Below are positions 16,888 through 26,051 of a stretch of 64,000 nucleotides of DNA, piece by piece. The notes under the pieces were generated by a model, which did no database searches, was not told the origin of the DNA, and saw only the letters and a program-made list of their open reading frames with translations. The stretch comes from Hymenobacter sp. BT188. Lineage in GTDB: Bacteria; Bacteroidota; Bacteroidia; Cytophagales; Hymenobacteraceae. The DNA is taken from assembly GCF_014333585.1 (NCBI RefSeq), contig NZ_JACSCW010000001.1:62001-126000 (forward strand). Direction: 5' to 3'. Each line of letters opens with the position of its first letter. The first letter of the stretch is position 1. Both the position numbers and the translations under genes were made by a program.

Positions 16888-18756
16888 CTAATAGAAGGAG
16901 GTTCTGACAGAAGTACGGTAATGCTCAAAAAAGGCCGCGTTGGTGGCGCTGTCGGTGGTAATTTCCAGCAGCGCTGCGCCGCCTTCGGGTGCAAAGAAAA
17001 CCGGTAAAGCCGATTCTAGTTCGGTGAAGGTGTTAGCTGTGAAGTAGCGCAACCCAAAATCACGCGCTGTATTCTCGGCGGTGAGGGCTTGATGGGTTTC
17101 GAAAAACTCCTCTAGCTCTGGCTGTTGGCGCGGCCCATCAATAAGCCGAAAAATGCCTCCCGCGTGATTATTGAACAGCACAATGCGCAAGTTCGGCAGC
17201 GGATAATTGTGCCAGAGCGCGTTGCGGTCGTAGAAAAAAGCAACATCGCCGGTGAGCAGCACCACCGGTCGCGTAGGCTGCGCTAAGGCCGTGCCCACGG
17301 CGGTGGAGGTGCAGCCATCGATACCACTGGTGCCACGGTTGGCAAATACCTCCGCAGTTTGGTTGGCTAAGCCCAAAATATTGGCGTAGCGCACGGCCAT
17401 GCTATTGGCGAGGTGCAGAGCATTGCCTTTGGGAAGAAGCTGTAGGGTGTTATGAAACACCGTAAACTCATTGAAAGGCTGGTCTGGGGTAGTAAAAAAA
17501 TCAGCCAAAAAGCCATTCGCCCACCGCTCAGCCCGCTGCCAATGTGATGCGTAAGAAGCATCGGCCGCACCAGCATCTTCGCCTTCCGATGTGTTGGCGT
17601 GTGTCGGGATTCGTAATGGCACGGGTGCGGGAGCAACTCGGGTAGCATCCGCCACAGCCGTAAGCCTATTGGCTTTAGCCCCTGTTAATTCTGAGTTAAT
17701 AAATGGCTGTTTATTAAGCAGAAGCAACTGCTGGAAAAAAGCAGTCGGCTCCAGCCGAATAATGCGCGTCAGGGATTTAAAGGTGTCGGCGACGGGGCCG
17801 GCGGCTTGCACATGCCAGTGCTGCTGGGGGGCAAATTCGCGCAGGTACAGCTTCAGCGCTTTAGAGATAAGCGACTGGCCAAACGTAATCAGCACCTCAG
17901 GTCGCAGGTCGGCTTTGAGTTCAGCATCAGGCACAGCCAAAAAAACATCCTGATGTCCCACCGGCACAGCACCCGAAACCTCAGATTTGACCCCCGCTGG
18001 CTGATGCAGATTCGCAATCACATCGCCTACTACCGGCACCTGATAAGCCGCCGCAAACGCCCAAAGACTTTGCACCAACTGCTCATCAAAAACATGCTGG
18101 CCAGCCACCACGAGCACCCGCGAAGTCTGGCGTAGGGCTTGGGCTAAGTCGGCCAGCTCGCTGGGGGGCAAAGTTGGCTGGCCTGCCTGCTCTCGGATTA
18201 TTTTGACTTCCTCAAACCGCAGCTTCTGACCAGCTTTCGGATAAAAAGGTTCGCGCAGAGGAATATTTACCTGCACTGGCCCAGCCGGAAACTGCTGAGC
18301 CATATTAATTGCCTCCGACACAATACGAGCCGAATGCCACTTAGCATCGGCGTGGCTGGTATCAGCGGGAAACGTGAATGTGCCTTTGGCGTGCGCACCA
18401 TAGAGGTCAGTTTGACGAATCGTCTGGCCGTCGAGCTGGTCAATCCACTCCGGGGGGCGGTCGGCAGTGAAAATAACGAGCGGAATTTGCTGAAAATAAG
18501 CTTCGGCCACGGCCGGCGCGTAGTTCAGGCCCGCCGTGCCGGACGTGCACACCAACGCCACGGCCCGCCGCTGACTTTGCGCCAGTCCCAGCCCGATAAA
18601 GGCAGCCGCTCGCTCGTCTGGCACCGTGCGCACCCGAATCTGCGGGTGGCGGGCAAAGGCAATCGTCAGAGGCGCACACCGCGAGCCCGGCGACAGCACC
18701 ACATCTGTAATGCCGTGGCGAGCACAAATTTCCGCGATGTTATAAACTGCCTGCAT
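16888..18756 (-). CDS. menD: SEPHCHC synthase
   Basis: A thiamine diphosphate enzyme of 622 residues that joins isochorismate and 2-oxoglutarate. N-terminal ITDVVLSPGSRCAPLTIAFA and ALVCTSGTAGLNYAPAVAEA are typical MenD motifs; the C-terminal cofactor-binding region has NRGTSGIDGCTSTAVG and LLTGDVAFFYDRNALW. It is somewhat longer than the E. coli protein (556), with a low-complexity stretch between the middle and C-terminal domains (PLRIPTHANTSEGEDAGAAD). It sits between the isochorismate synthase (130 bases upstream) and menB. Confidence 0.95.
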   Translation of the reverse strand: MQAVYNIAEICARHGITDVVLSPGSRCAPLTIAFARHPQIRVRTVPDERAAAFIGLGLAQSQRRAVALVCTSGTAGLNYAPAVAEAYFQQIPLVIFTADRPPEWIDQLDGQTIRQTDLYGAHAKGTFTFPADTSHADAKWHSARIVSEAINMAQQFPAGPVQVNIPLREPFYPKAGQKLRFEEVKIIREQAGQPTLPPSELADLAQALRQTSRVLVVAGQHVFDEQLVQSLWAFAAAYQVPVVGDVIANLHQPAGVKSEVSGAVPVGHQDVFLAVPDAELKADLRPEVLITFGQSLISKALKLYLREFAPQQHWHVQAAGPVADTFKSLTRIIRLEPTAFFQQLLLLNKQPFINSELTGAKANRLTAVADATRVAPAPVPLRIPTHANTSEGEDAGAADASYASHWQRAERWANGFLADFFTTPDQPFNEFTVFHNTLQLLPKGNALHLANSMAVRYANILGLANQTAEVFANRGTSGIDGCTSTAVGTALAQPTRPVVLLTGDVAFFYDRNALWHNYPLPNLRIVLFNNHAGGIFRLIDGPRQQPELEEFFETHQALTAENTARDFGLRYFTANTFTELESALPVFFAPEGGAALLEITTDSATNAAFFEHYRTSVRTSFY

Positions 18757-18886
18757 GCTTTTGAGTGAGAATTAACTGGAAAGCTAGACTAAGAAAAAGG
18801 CAGTTATGCTTCGCTGCCGCTCGGCCTGATCACCTTTTAGCATAGCTCGCTCTGTATTGTATTTGGACTGATGTGTTTCCAGAAGT

Positions 18887-20131
18887 TTATCTATCTAAAA
18901 CTGCTCCGGCGGTCTGGAGTTTAAGCTCGGTTTCCTCCCACTCGCGTTCCGGGTCGGAATCGATGGTGAGGCCAGTGCCAGCGTACAATATCGCTTCGGT
19001 GGGGCGGAGCTGCATGCAGCGCAGATTCACAAACAAGCGTGCGACGCCCGCTTGCGGCAGATTTACTGGGCCCAGAAATCCGCTGTAATATGCTCGGTCG
19101 TAGCCTTCGTATTGCTGCAAAAAGTCGAGAGCAGCTTGCCGGGGCATGCCGCCTACTGCCGACGTGGGATGAAGCAGGCGAAGCATGTCGGTGCCTAAAG
19201 ATGGGAACGGCACCTGCCGCAAATGCACGGCAAAATCGGTACGCAGGTGCAGTAATTCGCCCGCTACCACGGTGCGGGGGCCAATTTCGTCGTACTCGCG
19301 GAGGCGCAATTGCTTGAAGCAGCTCACTATATAGCGGGCCACCAACGCCTGCTCCTCTATTTCCTTCTGCCGCCAAATGGCCTTTTGGGGCGTTAGACCC
19401 GGCGTGAGTGGTTGGGTGCCAGCCAGCGCCATCGTCCGAAAGGTGCCCTCTGGCGTAACCTCAGCCAATACCTCAGGTGTAGCGCCCAGCCAGGTGCCCG
19501 CGCCCGGTGCACTTACCAGCGACACAAACGCCTGCGGATACCTGGCTTGTAAATCCTCAAAAGCTTGCAACGGATCAAAGCCGGGAGGCAAAAGTTGGCG
19601 CGTTGCCCGCGACGATACCACTTTCTGGACTTCGCCCTGCTCAATAGCCGCCACACCACGCCGTACCAATGCAGTATACTCGGCCAGGGAAGCCGTGGCA
19701 GGTGCCGGTTGCGGACTTTGGTGCCAAACCAACGAAGAGGTGTCCGGAGTGGCGTGCAGAAACTGCCGTAGCTCAGCCAAGCGGAAGTCGGCAACACCTG
19801 TTTTATTAACCCAAAATACTCCTGATTGCCCACTATCGAAGAATACGTTGGCAGGCAGAAATAAGGCTGGGTTATGGTCGGAGTCGCGGAAGGGGAAGAA
19901 AGCGAAGCCTGCCGGGGCGCTTGCTTCGAGGTTGGGGGGCAAACCAGTAAGCGCTTCTTCCCACGAAAAGCTTAGGCAAAGTTGGGCATGAGTTGCCCCC
20001 GGTAGCCGCCACAAGGCTACCGGCAAATCTGCCTGGAGAGCAAACGCCACTAGCTGCCGCAACTGCTCCATGGGCGCTAGCTGCTCACCGCCGGGGTACG
20101 GTACTAACGTTGGCCGGGGGCGCTGACTCAT
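18887..20131 (-). CDS. menF: Isochorismate synthase
   Basis: Chorismate-binding enzyme of 414 residues making isochorismate, the first dedicated menaquinone step. The conserved C-terminal domain shows GATPEVLAEVTPEGTFRTMA, LAGTQPLTPGLTP, LLHPTSAVGGMPRQAALDFL and YYSGFLGPVNL. Context (menD downstream, thioesterase upstream) favours a menaquinone role over a siderophore role; the symbol entC would be the alternative. Its ATG overlaps the stop of the thioesterase gene in an ATGA, indicating translational coupling. Confidence 0.9.
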   Translation of the reverse strand: MSQRPRPTLVPYPGGEQLAPMEQLRQLVAFALQADLPVALWRLPGATHAQLCLSFSWEEALTGLPPNLEASAPAGFAFFPFRDSDHNPALFLPANVFFDSGQSGVFWVNKTGVADFRLAELRQFLHATPDTSSLVWHQSPQPAPATASLAEYTALVRRGVAAIEQGEVQKVVSSRATRQLLPPGFDPLQAFEDLQARYPQAFVSLVSAPGAGTWLGATPEVLAEVTPEGTFRTMALAGTQPLTPGLTPQKAIWRQKEIEEQALVARYIVSCFKQLRLREYDEIGPRTVVAGELLHLRTDFAVHLRQVPFPSLGTDMLRLLHPTSAVGGMPRQAALDFLQQYEGYDRAYYSGFLGPVNLPQAGVARLFVNLRCMQLRPTEAILYAGTGLTIDSDPEREWEETELKLQTAGAVLDR

Positions 20132-20571
20132 GCGGCCTTACCCTCTTTTGGGGGCAAATCAATGACGGCCATCGTGATGCGACTAACGCAAACCAGCGCC
20201 TCCGTTTCCTCATGCGTAATGCGAATTTCCCATACCTGCGTAGTGCGCCCCACATGCAGGGCTACCGCCCGGCCAACCACATAACCCGAGCGAACTCCTT
20301 TCAGATGATTGGCGTTGATTTCTAGACCTACACAGGCTTTTTTGGTTCTGTCGACCTGCAGAGCGGCGCCTATGCTGCCTAAGGTCTCGGCCAGCGCCAC
20401 GGAAGCGCCGCCGTGCAACAGGCCCATGGGCTGGTGCGTACGGTGATCAACGGGCATGCGGCCAACCAGCAGTTTATCACCGATTTCGGTCAGCTCCATG
20501 CCGAGGTGTTCGCCCATTGTATTGCGGCACCAAGCATTGAGCTGCGCGAGGGTAGGGGCGGGTGGTATCAT
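20128..20571 (-). CDS. Hotdog-fold thioesterase, probably DHNA-CoA hydrolase
   Basis: A PaaI/YdiI-like hotdog protein of 147 residues. MGLLHGGASVALAETLGS is the active-site region with a catalytic Glu, and NANHLKGVRSGYVVGRAV is the second conserved part. YdiI-type enzymes hydrolyse 1,4-dihydroxy-2-naphthoyl-CoA, the step after MenB. Its place as first gene of the menF-menD-menB group, coupled to menF by a 4-base overlap, supports that role (MenI). Activity on other acyl-CoAs cannot be excluded. Confidence 0.85.
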   Translation of the reverse strand: MIPPAPTLAQLNAWCRNTMGEHLGMELTEIGDKLLVGRMPVDHRTHQPMGLLHGGASVALAETLGSIGAALQVDRTKKACVGLEINANHLKGVRSGYVVGRAVALHVGRTTQVWEIRITHEETEALVCVSRITMAVIDLPPKEGKAA

Positions 20572-20650
20572 AGAGGAAAATGAAAAAATCGGGGTCAGCG
20601 GCCTGAAAAACCAGTACTTTCGGACCCGTCACAACAAAGCTAGGGGTAAA

Positions 20651-21265
20651 GTGAGCGTCAAAAAAATATACCTCATTCGGCACGGGCAAACCGATTTCAA
20701 CGTGCAAGGTATCGTGCAGGGCAGTGGCGTCGACTCTTCCCTGAACGCAGCCGGCCACGAACAGGCGAGCCGTTTCTTCGCTGCTTATAAACATTTGGCG
20801 TTCGATAAAGTCTACACCTCCACGCTGCAGCGCACCCAGCAGTCGGTGCAGGGCTTCTTGGATTTGGGCTTGCCGCACGAGGCGCATCCGGGCCTGAACG
20901 AGATTAGCTGGGGTCTGCGTGAGGGAACCCGCATCACTCCTCAGGAAGATGCTGAATATCAGAGGGTGCTGGATCAGTGGGCCAGGGGCGAAACGCACGC
21001 CCGGCTTATGGGCGGTGAAAGCCCTGATGAAGTAGCCGCCCGCCAACGAGCTTTTATCGATTTGATAATCAGCCGTCCCGAGGAAGAAACCATACTAGTG
21101 TGCATGCACGGCCGGGCCATGCGGGTGCTGTTGTGCCAGCTGCTCAACTACAACTTAAGCCATATGGATGCCTTTGAACATCGCAACCTGTGTTTGTACC
21201 GACTGCATTACACGGGCTCTATGTTTTCGGTGCGAAGTTTTTTAGATACAGCGCATTTAACGTAA
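20651..21265 (+). CDS. Histidine phosphatase family protein
   Basis: A phosphoglycerate mutase-like phosphatase of about 204 residues. The GTG at 20651 gives MSVKKIYLIRHGQTDFN, with the catalytic RHG motif at the usual distance from the start; the frame runs further upstream, but that part overlaps the divergent thioesterase gene. The second catalytic region is ILVCMHGRAMRVLLCQLL. The substrate is not evident. The 79 bases between it and the divergent thioesterase gene should contain both promoters. Confidence 0.9.
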   Translation: MSVKKIYLIRHGQTDFNVQGIVQGSGVDSSLNAAGHEQASRFFAAYKHLAFDKVYTSTLQRTQQSVQGFLDLGLPHEAHPGLNEISWGLREGTRITPQEDAEYQRVLDQWARGETHARLMGGESPDEVAARQRAFIDLIISRPEEETILVCMHGRAMRVLLCQLLNYNLSHMDAFEHRNLCLYRLHYTGSMFSVRSFLDTAHLT

Positions 21266-21418
21266 CACCCAAAGTGGTTTGCTGCGTTAACACAACTACC
21301 CTTTCTAGTACTGAAAGCGACTTTTACTCTTTAGCCTACGCCCATCCTGCGTTTAGCATTTGCCAGCGCAGATTTTCAGGCTAATTTTGACCCTTCACAA
21401 CCCAAGCCCAAAAAGCAG

Positions 21419-23167
21419 ATGGCCGAAATCATAAAAATGCCCAAAATGAGCGACACGATGACCGAGGGGGTTATCGCGGCTTGGCTCAAAAAGGTAGGCG
21501 ATAAAGTGAAGTCCGGGGATATCCTGGCCGAAGTGGAAACCGACAAAGCCACGATGGAGCTGGAAAACTATGAGGACGGCACCCTGCTCTACATTGGCCC
21601 CAAAGAAAAAGATTCTGTGCCCGTAGATGGGGTATTGGCTATTGTAGGCAAAGAGGGCGAAGATATCTCAGCCCTGCTGGTCGGCATCAGCGGAGGTAGC
21701 GCCGCCGCTGCACCTGCTCCCGAAGCGCCAAAGGCTGAACCCGCGCCTGTTGCGGAAGCACCCAAAGCGGCTCCTGCACCGACTTCAGCACCTGCTGCTC
21801 CGGCCGCCGCGCCGCAAGCTGCTGCGCCAGCCGCCGCTGGGAACGGTAAAAAAGCCACCGTTGTGCGCATGCCCAAAATGAGCGACACAATGACCGAAGG
21901 CGTCATTGCTGGCTGGCTCAAGAAGGTAGGCGACAAAGTGAAATCAGGTGATGTGCTGGCCGAAGTGGAAACCGATAAGGCGACCATGGAGCTGGAGAAT
22001 TACGAAGATGGCACCCTGCTGTACATCGGCCCAAAAGATGGTGAGTCCGTAGCTGTTGATGGCGTACTGGCTATCATCGGGGAGGAAGGCGCCGACATTG
22101 AAGCCTTGCTGGGGGGCAAATCTGGTGGCGCTGCTGCGCCAGCCATAGCACCTGCTGCTGCTCCCGCCGCTGAAGCTGCCGCCCCTGCATCGGCAACTAC
22201 TTCAGCTCCGGCCGAAGCTGCCGCTCTAAGTGGGGGCCGCGTGCTGGCCTCGCCGCTGGCTAAGCGCATCGCTCAGGAAAAAGGCATCGACATCAGCCAA
22301 GTAAAAGGCTCCGGCGACAATGGCCGCATCGTGCAGCGCGACGTGGAGAACTTTCAGCCCGGCGCTGCTCCTGCCGCTAAGCCCGCTGCCGCACCGCTAC
22401 CGGAATACATCGCGCCTGTTGAAGCGCCCAAAGCCGCACCAGCGTCAGCTGCTCCGGCGGCTGCACCTACCAGCGCTCAGCCCGAAGGCACTTACACCGA
22501 TACTCCCGTTTCGCAAATGCGCCGCGTGATTGCGCGCCGCCTCGCCGAAAGCAAGTTCTCGGCTCCGCATTTCTATCTGACGATGGAAATCACCATGGAC
22601 CGCGCCATGGAAGTTCGGACCCAGCTCAACGCTTTGTCGCCGGTGAAGCTGTCGTTCAACGACCTCGTAATTAAGGCTGCCGCCGTGGCGCTGAAGCAGC
22701 ACCCAACCATTAATTCCTCATGGCTCGGCGACAAGATTCGTCAGAATCATATGGTCAATATTGGCGTGGCTGTAGCCGTGGACGAAGGCTTGCTGGTGCC
22801 CGTGGTGCGCAATGCCGACGGCAAAGGGCTGTCTGCCATTGCTACTGAGGTGAAAGAGCTGGCCGGTAAAGCCAAGAGCAAGAAGCTGCAGCCGGCCGAG
22901 TGGGAGGGCAGCACCTTCACTATCTCGAATCTGGGCATGTTCGGCATCGATGAATTCACGGCCATCATTAACCCACCCGATGCCTGTATTCTGGCTGTGG
23001 GGGGCATTAAGCAGACTGCCGTCGTAAAAGACGGTCAGCTGGCCGTGGGCAACATCATGAAAGTGACCCTGAGCTGCGACCACCGCGTGGTAGACGGAGC
23101 CTCGGGCGCCGCCTTCCTCCAGACCTTGAAAGCTCTGCTGGAAGATCCCATGCGCATGCTGATCTAA
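21419..23167 (+). CDS. Pyruvate dehydrogenase E2, dihydrolipoamide acetyltransferase
   Basis: A 582-residue 2-oxoacid dehydrogenase E2. Two nearly identical lipoyl domains (about 1-80 and 145-225) each carry ETDKATMELENYEDG with the lipoylated Lys. Ala/Pro-rich linkers separate them from a peripheral subunit-binding domain (LASPLAKRIAQEKGIDISQV), then the catalytic domain with the active site SCDHRVVDGASGAAFL. The duplicated lipoyl domain and MRRVIARRLAESK point to the pyruvate rather than the 2-oxoglutarate complex. E1 and E3 genes are not next to it. A clear terminator follows. Confidence 0.93.
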   Translation: MAEIIKMPKMSDTMTEGVIAAWLKKVGDKVKSGDILAEVETDKATMELENYEDGTLLYIGPKEKDSVPVDGVLAIVGKEGEDISALLVGISGGSAAAAPAPEAPKAEPAPVAEAPKAAPAPTSAPAAPAAAPQAAAPAAAGNGKKATVVRMPKMSDTMTEGVIAGWLKKVGDKVKSGDVLAEVETDKATMELENYEDGTLLYIGPKDGESVAVDGVLAIIGEEGADIEALLGGKSGGAAAPAIAPAAAPAAEAAAPASATTSAPAEAAALSGGRVLASPLAKRIAQEKGIDISQVKGSGDNGRIVQRDVENFQPGAAPAAKPAAAPLPEYIAPVEAPKAAPASAAPAAAPTSAQPEGTYTDTPVSQMRRVIARRLAESKFSAPHFYLTMEITMDRAMEVRTQLNALSPVKLSFNDLVIKAAAVALKQHPTINSSWLGDKIRQNHMVNIGVAVAVDEGLLVPVVRNADGKGLSAIATEVKELAGKAKSKKLQPAEWEGSTFTISNLGMFGIDEFTAIINPPDACILAVGGIKQTAVVKDGQLAVGNIMKVTLSCDHRVVDGASGAAFLQTLKALLEDPMRMLI

Positions 23168-23192
23168 CCGTCGAATTACTATTTGAGCTTCG

Positions 23193-23222
23193 AAAAGCCA
23201 GCCCGGGAGGGCTGGCTTTTTT
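23193..23222 (+). terminator. Rho-independent terminator after E2 gene
   Basis: AAAAGCCAGCCC and GGGCTGGCTTTTTT form a hairpin with a very short loop and a T run, starting 26 bases after the stop codon. Confidence 0.88.
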
Positions 23223-23309
23223 ATTTATTCGCTTAATTGTGAAAACAATATATGTTTCCGTCCTGCTCCACCTAGCTCCAAGCATCCATTCACTTTTCTT
23301 TTTAAAGCA

Positions 23310-25904
23310 ATGAAACAGCTAGTACCAATTACAATCATGTGCCTGACAAGTGTCATGGCCATGGGGCAAGATCAAAACCTGACGGGGCAAGTGCTGGATG
23401 TGGCGGGCCGGCCGGTAGTAGGGGCTACGGTGCTGGAAAAAGGCACCAACAACGGTACGGGCACCGACGGCAGCGGCCGATTCACGCTGCGTGCTCGTTC
23501 CCAGTCGCCCACGCTGGTCATCAGTTCCATCGGATTTGCCCCCCAGGAGGTGAGTGCGGGCGCCGGGCCCATAAGTGTGCGGCTCGCGGAATCTACCACC
23601 AGCCTGGATGCGGTGCAGGTGGTTGGCTCGCGCAGCCAGAACCGCTCCGTCACCGATTCGCCCTCGCCGGTTGATATAATTGATATCCGAGAAGTGACGA
23701 CCAAAACTGGGCAGCTTGATGTAAACCAGTTGCTACAGTTTGTGGCGCCTTCTTTCAACTCCAACCGCCAGACAGGCTCCGACGGCGCCGACCACGTCGA
23801 TCCGGCGACATTGCGCGGCCTCGGCCCCGACCAAACGCTGGTGCTAGTGAACGGTAAGCGCCAGCATCAGTCGGCGCTGGTCAACTTGTTCGGCTCGCGC
23901 GGCCGGGGCAATACGGGCACCGACCTGAACGTCATTCCGGCCGCTTCTATTCAGCGAATCGAGATTCTGCGCGATGGCGCCGCGGCCCAGTACGGCTCCG
24001 ACGCCATTGCCGGCGTGATCAATATTGTACTGAAGAACAGCGTGGATGAGCTGACGGTAAGCGCCAACTACGGCGCCTACGACGCGAAATACCGCTTCGA
24101 CGACGAGACGTTTGATGGCGGCAACTTCAACGCCAACGTCAACTACGGTATCGGAGTGGGTAGCAAGGGCGGTTTTGTCAATGCTACCCTCGACTACAAC
24201 AAGCGCGAGCACACCCAGCGCGCCAACGTACCCTCGTCCGCCGATGGCATAGCCCGCCGCGAGTATGGCGACCCAGAAGTGTCGAATGCGGCAGCTTACC
24301 TCAACGCTAAGTTTCCGCTTAGCGATAAAGCCCACATCTACACGTTTGGCGGCATGAACAAGCGCAAAGGCGACGCCTACGCCTGGACGCGCTTCCCCGA
24401 CGATGACCGCAACGTACCCGCTATCTACCCCAACGGCTTCGACCCGATTATCACCAGCGACATTATAGATGGCTCGGCGGTGGTAGGCGCGCGGGTTTTG
24501 GTAGGCGAATGGGATCTGGACCTAAGCAACAACTTCGGCTCCAACCGCTTTGAGTACGGCTTGCGCAACACGCTCAATGCCACACTAGGCGCGAGTTCGC
24601 CTACTAGTTTTGATGCGGGGGGCTTTCAGCTCCAGCAGAACGTGGTGGGCCTAAGCGCCACGCGCAACTACAAAACGGTGCTGCAAGGCTTTAACCTGGC
24701 AGCTGGGGCCGAGTATCGGCGCGAGTGGTATTCGCTTTTTGCCGGCGAAGAAGCCTCTTATCGCAACTATGACCCCAACTCCGGCGTGGCAGGCGGCTCG
24801 CAGGGCTTCCCCGGCTATCAGCCCAGCGACGCCATCAAGGCTGACCGCGACAATGTGGGCGTGTACGTTGATGCTGAATTGAACGTGACGCAACGCTGGC
24901 TGCTGGCCGCCGCTCTGCGGTACGAGAACTACAGCGACTTCGGCAGCACCCTCAACTACAAAGCTGCCACGCGCTACAACCTGACCGAGTTTCTGACCTT
25001 GCGTGGCACGTTCAGTACGGGTTTCCGGGCGCCTTCACTGGCTCAGATTAACTTTAACTCCACGTTCACCAACTTCATTGGCGGCGAGGCCGTGGAAGTG
25101 CTATTGGCTCGCAACAACAACCCCGTCACCCAGAAGCTGGGCATTCCGAGTCTGAAGCAGGAAACCTCCACCAGCGCCAACATCGGATTGACTAGCCGAA
25201 TAGGTTCGTCGCTGAGCCTGACGCTGGATGGCTACTATATCAAAGTCAACGACCGGGTGGTGCTTACCAGTCAGTTTGCGGCCCGCATTCCCGACCCTAA
25301 TGATGAGAATAACACCATTCTAGACCCCGTGATTGGGGCCGACCTGGAAGCGGCGCGCGTAGGCCAGGCGCAGTTCTTTGCCAATGCCGCTTCTACTTCT
25401 TCGCTGGGCCTCGATGCCGTACTTAGCCACACGCTTACGCTGAGTGGCAGCCGCCTGAATTCCACGCTAGCCGCTAACTTCAACCGTCTGCGCATCGACC
25501 GGGTGACGACTTCGGGCCGATTGGCTGGGCGCGAAGATGAGTTTTTTGGTCCCCGCGAGCAGGCATTCGTGAAGGCGTCAGCGCCACCGTCTAAGATCAA
25601 CCTCACGTTTGATTACCAGCTGGGCCGATTTGGGGCGCTCCTGCGCTTCGTGCGCTTTGCCGAGATTGAGTTGATTGGTTACGATGATGAGGCTCAGGTG
25701 TACAAGCCCCGCACGACCACCGATCTATCCTTTAGCTACGCCCTCACCGACCATTTACAGTTCTCCGTGGGTAGCTCCAACTTGTTTGATGTGTACCCCA
25801 ACCGCTTCGACCCGCAGCTCACCGAAACCGGTGGCGCTTGGGACCCGGTGCAAATGGGTTCGAACGGCCGGTTTTACTTTGCTAAATTGCAGGCCCGTTT
25901 CTAA
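23310..25904 (+). CDS. TonB-dependent receptor with CarboxypepD_reg-like N-terminus
   Basis: An 864-residue outer-membrane transporter. A signal peptide (cleavage near AMGQ) precedes a carboxypeptidase-regulatory-like domain (about 22-100, QVLDVAGRPVVGATVLEKG). Next comes the plug domain, ending with IEILRDGAAAQYGSDAIAGVINIVLK, then a barrel of many strands, ending in the usual aromatic residue (FAKLQARF). No SusD partner gene follows, so this is more like a siderophore, cobalamin or metal receptor than a SusCD glycan system; the ligand is unknown. An inverted repeat lies just downstream. Confidence 0.9.
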   Translation: MKQLVPITIMCLTSVMAMGQDQNLTGQVLDVAGRPVVGATVLEKGTNNGTGTDGSGRFTLRARSQSPTLVISSIGFAPQEVSAGAGPISVRLAESTTSLDAVQVVGSRSQNRSVTDSPSPVDIIDIREVTTKTGQLDVNQLLQFVAPSFNSNRQTGSDGADHVDPATLRGLGPDQTLVLVNGKRQHQSALVNLFGSRGRGNTGTDLNVIPAASIQRIEILRDGAAAQYGSDAIAGVINIVLKNSVDELTVSANYGAYDAKYRFDDETFDGGNFNANVNYGIGVGSKGGFVNATLDYNKREHTQRANVPSSADGIARREYGDPEVSNAAAYLNAKFPLSDKAHIYTFGGMNKRKGDAYAWTRFPDDDRNVPAIYPNGFDPIITSDIIDGSAVVGARVLVGEWDLDLSNNFGSNRFEYGLRNTLNATLGASSPTSFDAGGFQLQQNVVGLSATRNYKTVLQGFNLAAGAEYRREWYSLFAGEEASYRNYDPNSGVAGGSQGFPGYQPSDAIKADRDNVGVYVDAELNVTQRWLLAAALRYENYSDFGSTLNYKAATRYNLTEFLTLRGTFSTGFRAPSLAQINFNSTFTNFIGGEAVEVLLARNNNPVTQKLGIPSLKQETSTSANIGLTSRIGSSLSLTLDGYYIKVNDRVVLTSQFAARIPDPNDENNTILDPVIGADLEAARVGQAQFFANAASTSSLGLDAVLSHTLTLSGSRLNSTLAANFNRLRIDRVTTSGRLAGREDEFFGPREQAFVKASAPPSKINLTFDYQLGRFGALLRFVRFAEIELIGYDDEAQVYKPRTTTDLSFSYALTDHLQFSVGSSNLFDVYPNRFDPQLTETGGAWDPVQMGSNGRFYFAKLQARF

Positions 25905-25927
25905 GCAGGTGCCAGCCAATAATCATC

Positions 25928-26008
25928 TGTCATCCTACGAAGGAAGGACCTCGCCCAGTTGGAACACATCATTCCAACTGGGCAAGGTCCTTCCTTCGTA
26001 GGATGACA
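25928..26008. repeat. Long intergenic inverted repeat (TGTCATCCTACGAAGG type)
   Basis: Arms at 25928-25964 and 25972-26008 are complementary over 37 bases with one or two differences; the loop is only about 7 bases. The outer ends (TGTCATCCT...AGGATGACA) match those of the repeat at 1533-1619. It lies between the receptor and hslV and might also end the receptor transcript. Confidence 0.8.
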
Positions 26009-26051
26009 AGTGTTTTTCTGACAGCTGCCAATTACTAATTCTCACCCAAGT

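Noticed and set aside
20456-20650. N-terminal extension of the histidine phosphatase
   Set aside because: The extra 65 codons overlap the divergent thioesterase gene; the GTG at 20651 puts the RHG motif at the normal distance.
23844-24335. Minus-strand frame of 163 codons inside the TonB-dependent receptor
   Set aside because: Antisense to a well-supported gene with no start context or motif of its own.
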